Assembly (NCBI GenBank): GCA_040376995.1
Contig: JBEIPP010000126.1
Span: 1 to 9,011, forward strand
From: UBA4416 sp040376995
Lineage (GTDB): Bacteria; Bacteroidota; Bacteroidia; B-17B0; Aurantibacillaceae
Length of the DNA stretch: 9,011 bases
Direction of reading: 5' to 3'
The translations under genes were made by a program, and so were the position numbers. The notes below the pieces were generated by a model that worked only from the letters and a program-made list of their open reading frames with translations, was not told the origin of the DNA and searched no databases. This document shows, one piece after another, positions 6,217 to 9,011 of this stretch (positions within the stretch are counted from its first letter, which is position 1; each line of letters opens with the position of its first letter).

Positions 6217-8580
6217 ATGCTTAAATCATTTTATCTTTTTGTATTACTTGTATTCTTTATAAGCCTTCAAGCCCAACAAGCTAATTCCGAAATAAACCTT
6301 GCGAAAATAAATACTCAGCTCATAGAAGATTTATTTATTAAAAAACTCAATGCCCTACGTTCCGAAAAAAAAGTAGGAAGTTTGGGTAAAGACAATATTT
6401 TGAGTTCTGCAGCACTTGACCAAACTCAATACATGGTGCAACTAAAAAATGTGACCCATTCGCAAAAAGACAAAAACAAAGAAACACCTTTTAAACGAGT
6501 GCAATTTTACAAAGGCACACACGATAAAACAGGCGAAAATTGTGCTCTTACTTATATTAAAAAACCAGTCAAAAATAAAAAAACGAATACCGTTAAAATT
6601 ACCAATACCTATGAAGAAGCAGCTGAAGCTTTATTTAAAATTTGGGCTGAGTCGCCAGCGCACTATAAAAACATGGTGAATAAAGAATATGACTTACAAG
6701 GTCTTGCCATTGTTTTAGGAAAAGATAGTGGACTCTATGCTACTCAAGTATTTTCGGCAAAGCCATATATTCCTCCAGCAGACAAAAGCATCAGTGATTT
6801 AGATTATGGTATCATCCCCTTTAATCAAAACGTTTGCAAATGCATGAACACCTCTGAAGCCACAAAAGCATTAGCCAATTTAAGTTGTGTGATTGATGGT
6901 GATAGTATTTTTTTAAAGTCGGAAAATTTACCTGCTGTGAAACAATTTTTTAACGATCCCAAAGATGCCATTTATTTAGATGTGGTATTGCGTAACCAAT
7001 ACACTTGCGATAATAATAATTTAATGCACGGCTCCGAACTCTATGAAGGCACGATGCTAAAACCTAATTATTTTTTTGATTTGTATAAAAAAAACAGAGC
7101 CAAGGATGGTAAAAACTTTTATGCGCCTTTAAATAAAATTGCTCCTTATTTCATGAAACAAAACCATCAAGCTAATATTGGTTATATAAAAAAAGGCTAC
7201 TCATGCTATTACAACTACATACGGCCTGTTCCCGAACAAAACTTACAAATGCTGTATTTATTTCCAAAATATATTTACAATAAACAGCTCGAAGTTTTGC
7301 CAGATACCTTTAGTGGTAGTTTAAAATTATTTGTTCCCTTTTTACGAAACTCTACCATCATTAATGAGTTGGTGAAAGAATACGTCAGTAAAAAATTAAA
7401 AATCTATGAACCTTACCTCAAGAAAATAAAAATCAAAACCTATAGTTCGGTAGAAGGAAATACCGAATCGAATAATAAATTGCAAGAAGCTCGCGCCGAA
7501 GAAATCTCTAAATTAATTAAAACCATTACCACACGACAGGTAGAAAGCAGCATTGAGAGTAAAGAAAACTGGGAAACATTTTACAAGCAAATCAAAAACA
7601 CTCCCTTTCATTATTTAGAAAAGCTTCCTGAACTAGAGATTAAAGAACGCTTGAAGAAAAAAACCTTGGTAGATTCGATGAATTATATTTTAGCTATTAA
7701 TCGTTTAGCTGAAATTGAAATTGATGTTGAAGCAATCGTCGACAATCAATCATCAGCCGAGTTAGTTCTTGGTTCATACAAAAAAGCCGCTGAACTCAAA
7801 GATTCTTTAAAAGCCTTTAGAGCTCAAAACAGATTGTTGGATGCCGCCTTTAAAAAAACCATTTGTCGTCCCGAAATTTTAGATATTAATTTACCACAAA
7901 CCAAAAGTTTTTTACCCATGTGGACCAACTACCTGGCTTTAGCTGCAACGGATGAAGAATCGGTGTATAACTATAGCGCAAGAGATACGGCATTAAAGGT
8001 GATTAAGATAGATTCTACTTACGCACCATTGCAATTTAATTTTTGCATTTTAAGTTTAAGGTATTTGCAAGTATACCATGATACCTTAATACCAATAGCT
8101 ACTTTAGAAAAGAAAATGCGAAAGGCTTTTGCTTTGGCAGCTAATCATAACGATACGGCACTTACCAATCACATGTGGTTAAATTATAGCATTTTATCCT
8201 TATACCGCCATTGGGAAGCACATGAGTATGATAAATTAGACAAGCATTTATTAAACGTTAAAAAATATTATCCAGAAGCCGAACTATCGGTGGCGGAAGC
8301 TGTGAATCTTGGCTTGTTATTTAATTTGTATCAACGCTACAGTTGGACGGTGGATTTACTTTTACCCTTTGTGAAGGACAAGAGTTTAAATGAAGATTTA
8401 ATATTTTTGTTTATCGAAACGTATGACACCGATTACAACAAGCTTACCGAAACTGAATGGATACAATGTTTAAAAAAAGCTAAACGACAAAACCCTCGTC
8501 GCTTTTACGAATGGTTTGACAAAGAAGATTTTCAAGGATTACGTCGAGAAGATATTAAACGGGAATTTTGCGACCGATAA
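6217..8580 (+). CDS. Exported CAP-domain protein with OmpA-like and helical C-terminal parts
   Basis: A 787-residue exported protein of unknown role. Residues 1-19 are a signal peptide (Lys3, hydrophobic FYLFVLLVFFISL, likely cleavage after QAQ). Residues 35-183 form a CAP/SCP domain: NALRSEKKVG, VTHSQ with His81, GEN with Glu107, WAESPAH with Glu145 and His149, then the closing strands LQGLAIVL and YATQVF; the CAP His/Glu tetrad is intact. Residues about 184-350 hold an unrecognised segment with scattered cysteines (207, 209, 224, 264, 330), beginning with CKCMN. Residues about 365-440 resemble an OmpA/MotB-type domain: IKTYSSVEGNTESNNKLQEARAEEI matches the usual GYSS.G....N..LSE.RA pattern, but the first half is poorly conserved. 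From about 500 to the end the protein is helical and TPR-like, without clear consensus repeats. No C-terminal sorting signal or transmembrane helix is apparent, so it is probably periplasmic or surface-associated. It stands alone on its strand. Confidence 0.75.
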   Translation: MLKSFYLFVLLVFFISLQAQQANSEINLAKINTQLIEDLFIKKLNALRSEKKVGSLGKDNILSSAALDQTQYMVQLKNVTHSQKDKNKETPFKRVQFYKGTHDKTGENCALTYIKKPVKNKKTNTVKITNTYEEAAEALFKIWAESPAHYKNMVNKEYDLQGLAIVLGKDSGLYATQVFSAKPYIPPADKSISDLDYGIIPFNQNVCKCMNTSEATKALANLSCVIDGDSIFLKSENLPAVKQFFNDPKDAIYLDVVLRNQYTCDNNNLMHGSELYEGTMLKPNYFFDLYKKNRAKDGKNFYAPLNKIAPYFMKQNHQANIGYIKKGYSCYYNYIRPVPEQNLQMLYLFPKYIYNKQLEVLPDTFSGSLKLFVPFLRNSTIINELVKEYVSKKLKIYEPYLKKIKIKTYSSVEGNTESNNKLQEARAEEISKLIKTITTRQVESSIESKENWETFYKQIKNTPFHYLEKLPELEIKERLKKKTLVDSMNYILAINRLAEIEIDVEAIVDNQSSAELVLGSYKKAAELKDSLKAFRAQNRLLDAAFKKTICRPEILDINLPQTKSFLPMWTNYLALAATDEESVYNYSARDTALKVIKIDSTYAPLQFNFCILSLRYLQVYHDTLIPIATLEKKMRKAFALAANHNDTALTNHMWLNYSILSLYRHWEAHEYDKLDKHLLNVKKYYPEAELSVAEAVNLGLLFNLYQRYSWTVDLLLPFVKDKSLNEDLIFLFIETYDTDYNKLTETEWIQCLKKAKRQNPRRFYEWFDKEDFQGLRREDIKREFCDR

Positions 8581-8722
8581 ATTAACTCATTCAATTTCTA
8601 ACAGCTAATACACTAGAGTTACAATTTTAAAAAAAATCAACTAAAAGCACTTATTAAAAATATCATAGAGCTAATGAGGTATCACCCCTAATATCTAGGT
8701 ATAAACTATTTGCTAAAAAAAC
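8581..8722. other. Spacer after the CAP gene, nothing identified
   Basis: AT-rich, with stops in all frames. No strong stem followed by a T-run was found on +, so the end of the CAP-gene transcript is not visible. Confidence 0.35.
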
Positions 8723-8818
8723 ATGGTTATCGACAATCAATTTTTAGAAAAATATTTTTTCAGCAGAATTCGTTGAGTTTTTTGAGATTTCAAGCTATCA
8801 AGAGTTGTGTTCAGTAGA

Positions 8819-8858
8819 GGATAAATTTTTACGTTTATCAGCGGGCTCAAATTTATCC
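8819..8858. repeat. 10-bp perfect inverted repeat beside the right repeat copy
   Basis: GGATAAATTT (8819-8828) and AAATTTATCC (8849-8858) are perfect reverse complements with a 20-nt loop, ending six bases before the outer repeat begins. It lies inside the open frame running to the window end. Ten perfect pairs with two G-C steps is more than a casual match, but the loop is long and no role is evident. Confidence 0.45.
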
Positions 8859-8864
8859 AGTTTG

Positions 8865-8951
8865 AACCCATATTACGCATTAGAAAATCTATTACGAGCT
8901 GAAACCTCTTCAAAACAGAACGCTTTGCCACTTTTTCTCCTTCATCATAGT
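8865..8951 (+). repeat. Right copy of the 87-bp inverted repeat
   Basis: Reverse complement of 1-87 with one mismatch (8871). Here the sequence sits within a longer open frame on +, encoding NPYYALENLLRAETSSK onwards, so this copy keeps its upstream sequence while the left one is truncated at the same point. The last 60 bases of the window (8952-9011) continue the frame beyond the part of the left copy that is visible. Confidence 0.9.
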
Positions 8952-9011
8952 GGTTACTATGCTTCAGTCAAAAAAGTGTCTGTTTTATTAAGCTTTCAAC
9001 TCTCATTACGA

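Larger units (their letters stand above)
8723..9011 (+). pseudogene. Unrecognised reading frame, +1 frameshifted, cut by window end
   Basis: ATG at 8723 reads MVIDNQFLEKYFFSRIR and stops at TGA 8774-8776. The frame one base on is open from 8748 to the window end (88 codons, none of them ATG) and reads ...FSAEFVEFFEISSYQELC, later NPYYALENLLRAETSSK and HHSGYYASVKK. Removing one T from the six-T run at 8755-8760 joins them into one product of at least 96 residues. Many TTA leucines fit the codon habit of the neighbouring genes better than the opposite strand does. The repeat at 8865-8951 lies within it. I do not recognise the family. It may be a mobile-element gene fragment, a broken gene, a sequencing error in the T-run, or a frameshifted gene. 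The antisense 64-codon frame at 8737-8931 is an alternative but weaker coding reading. Confidence 0.35.

Noticed and set aside
8737..8931. 64-codon - strand frame beginning GTG, MAKRSVLKRFQ, ending KKYFSKN
   Set aside because: It lies antisense to the longer + frame, uses CTG/TTG leucines unlike the neighbouring genes, and its frame is closed by TGA six codons upstream of the repeat. I treat it as a shadow, though coding on this strand is not excluded.
1..8951. The whole window as a composite transposon bounded by inverted repeats
   Set aside because: The cargo is ordinary chromosomal genes (topB, queA, pseudouridine synthase), no transposase is recognised, and the left copy is truncated rather than a clean terminus.
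8952..8970. TGA read as tryptophan upstream of the right repeat (alternative genetic code)
   Set aside because: All confident genes here use TGG for Trp and none needs TGA readthrough, so a recoded TGA is unnecessary.

Overview
The window looks like chromosomal DNA of an AT-rich member of the Bacteroidota. The evidence is the Bacteroidota-type topoisomerase III (toprim signature DAGIEGELIQRW, C-terminal zinc ribbons), the long QueA variant, A-rich leaders without clear Shine-Dalgarno sequences, and strong use of TTA and AAA codons. I cannot place it more finely from sequence alone. No rRNA, tRNA, CRISPR array or complete insertion sequence was seen.

Layout, left to right: (1) 1-87, a repeat that returns in inverted orientation at 8865-8951 with one mismatch; (2) 88-277, AT-rich leader; (3) topB, + strand, 278-2590, carrying two short in-frame hairpin repeats in its linkers; (4) a long-form queA, - strand, 2587-3807, whose stop codon interlocks with that of topB; (5) a short divergent promoter region; (6) a PHD/SM-20-like 2-oxoglutarate Fe(II) dioxygenase, + strand, 3966-4559; (7) a small SET-domain protein, - strand, 4561-4992, tail to tail with it and one base away; (8) 481 bp without a confident gene; (9) an RluA-family pseudouridine synthase, - strand, 5474-6121; (10) a divergent 787-residue exported protein, 6217-8580, with a CAP domain, an OmpA-like segment and a helical C-terminus; (11) a frameshifted, unrecognised reading frame from 8723 to the window end that overlaps the right repeat copy.

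The genes do not form one operon: strands alternate and most neighbours are convergent or divergent. There is a loose theme of modifying the translation machinery: QueA (tRNA wobble base), the pseudouridine synthase (RNA), and two protein-modifying enzyme families (prolyl hydroxylase-like and SET). Whether they act together is inference only.

The observations most worth following are: two hairpin repeats sharing an 11-nt core but carrying different, self-complementary arms, both inserted in the same reading phase of topB linkers; the 87-bp inverted repeat bounding the window together with a +1-frameshifted reading frame; the exported CAP/OmpA-like/helical architecture; and the interlocked convergent gene ends with a perfect palindrome over the shared stop codons. 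I see no clear defence system or other obviously new multi-gene system.
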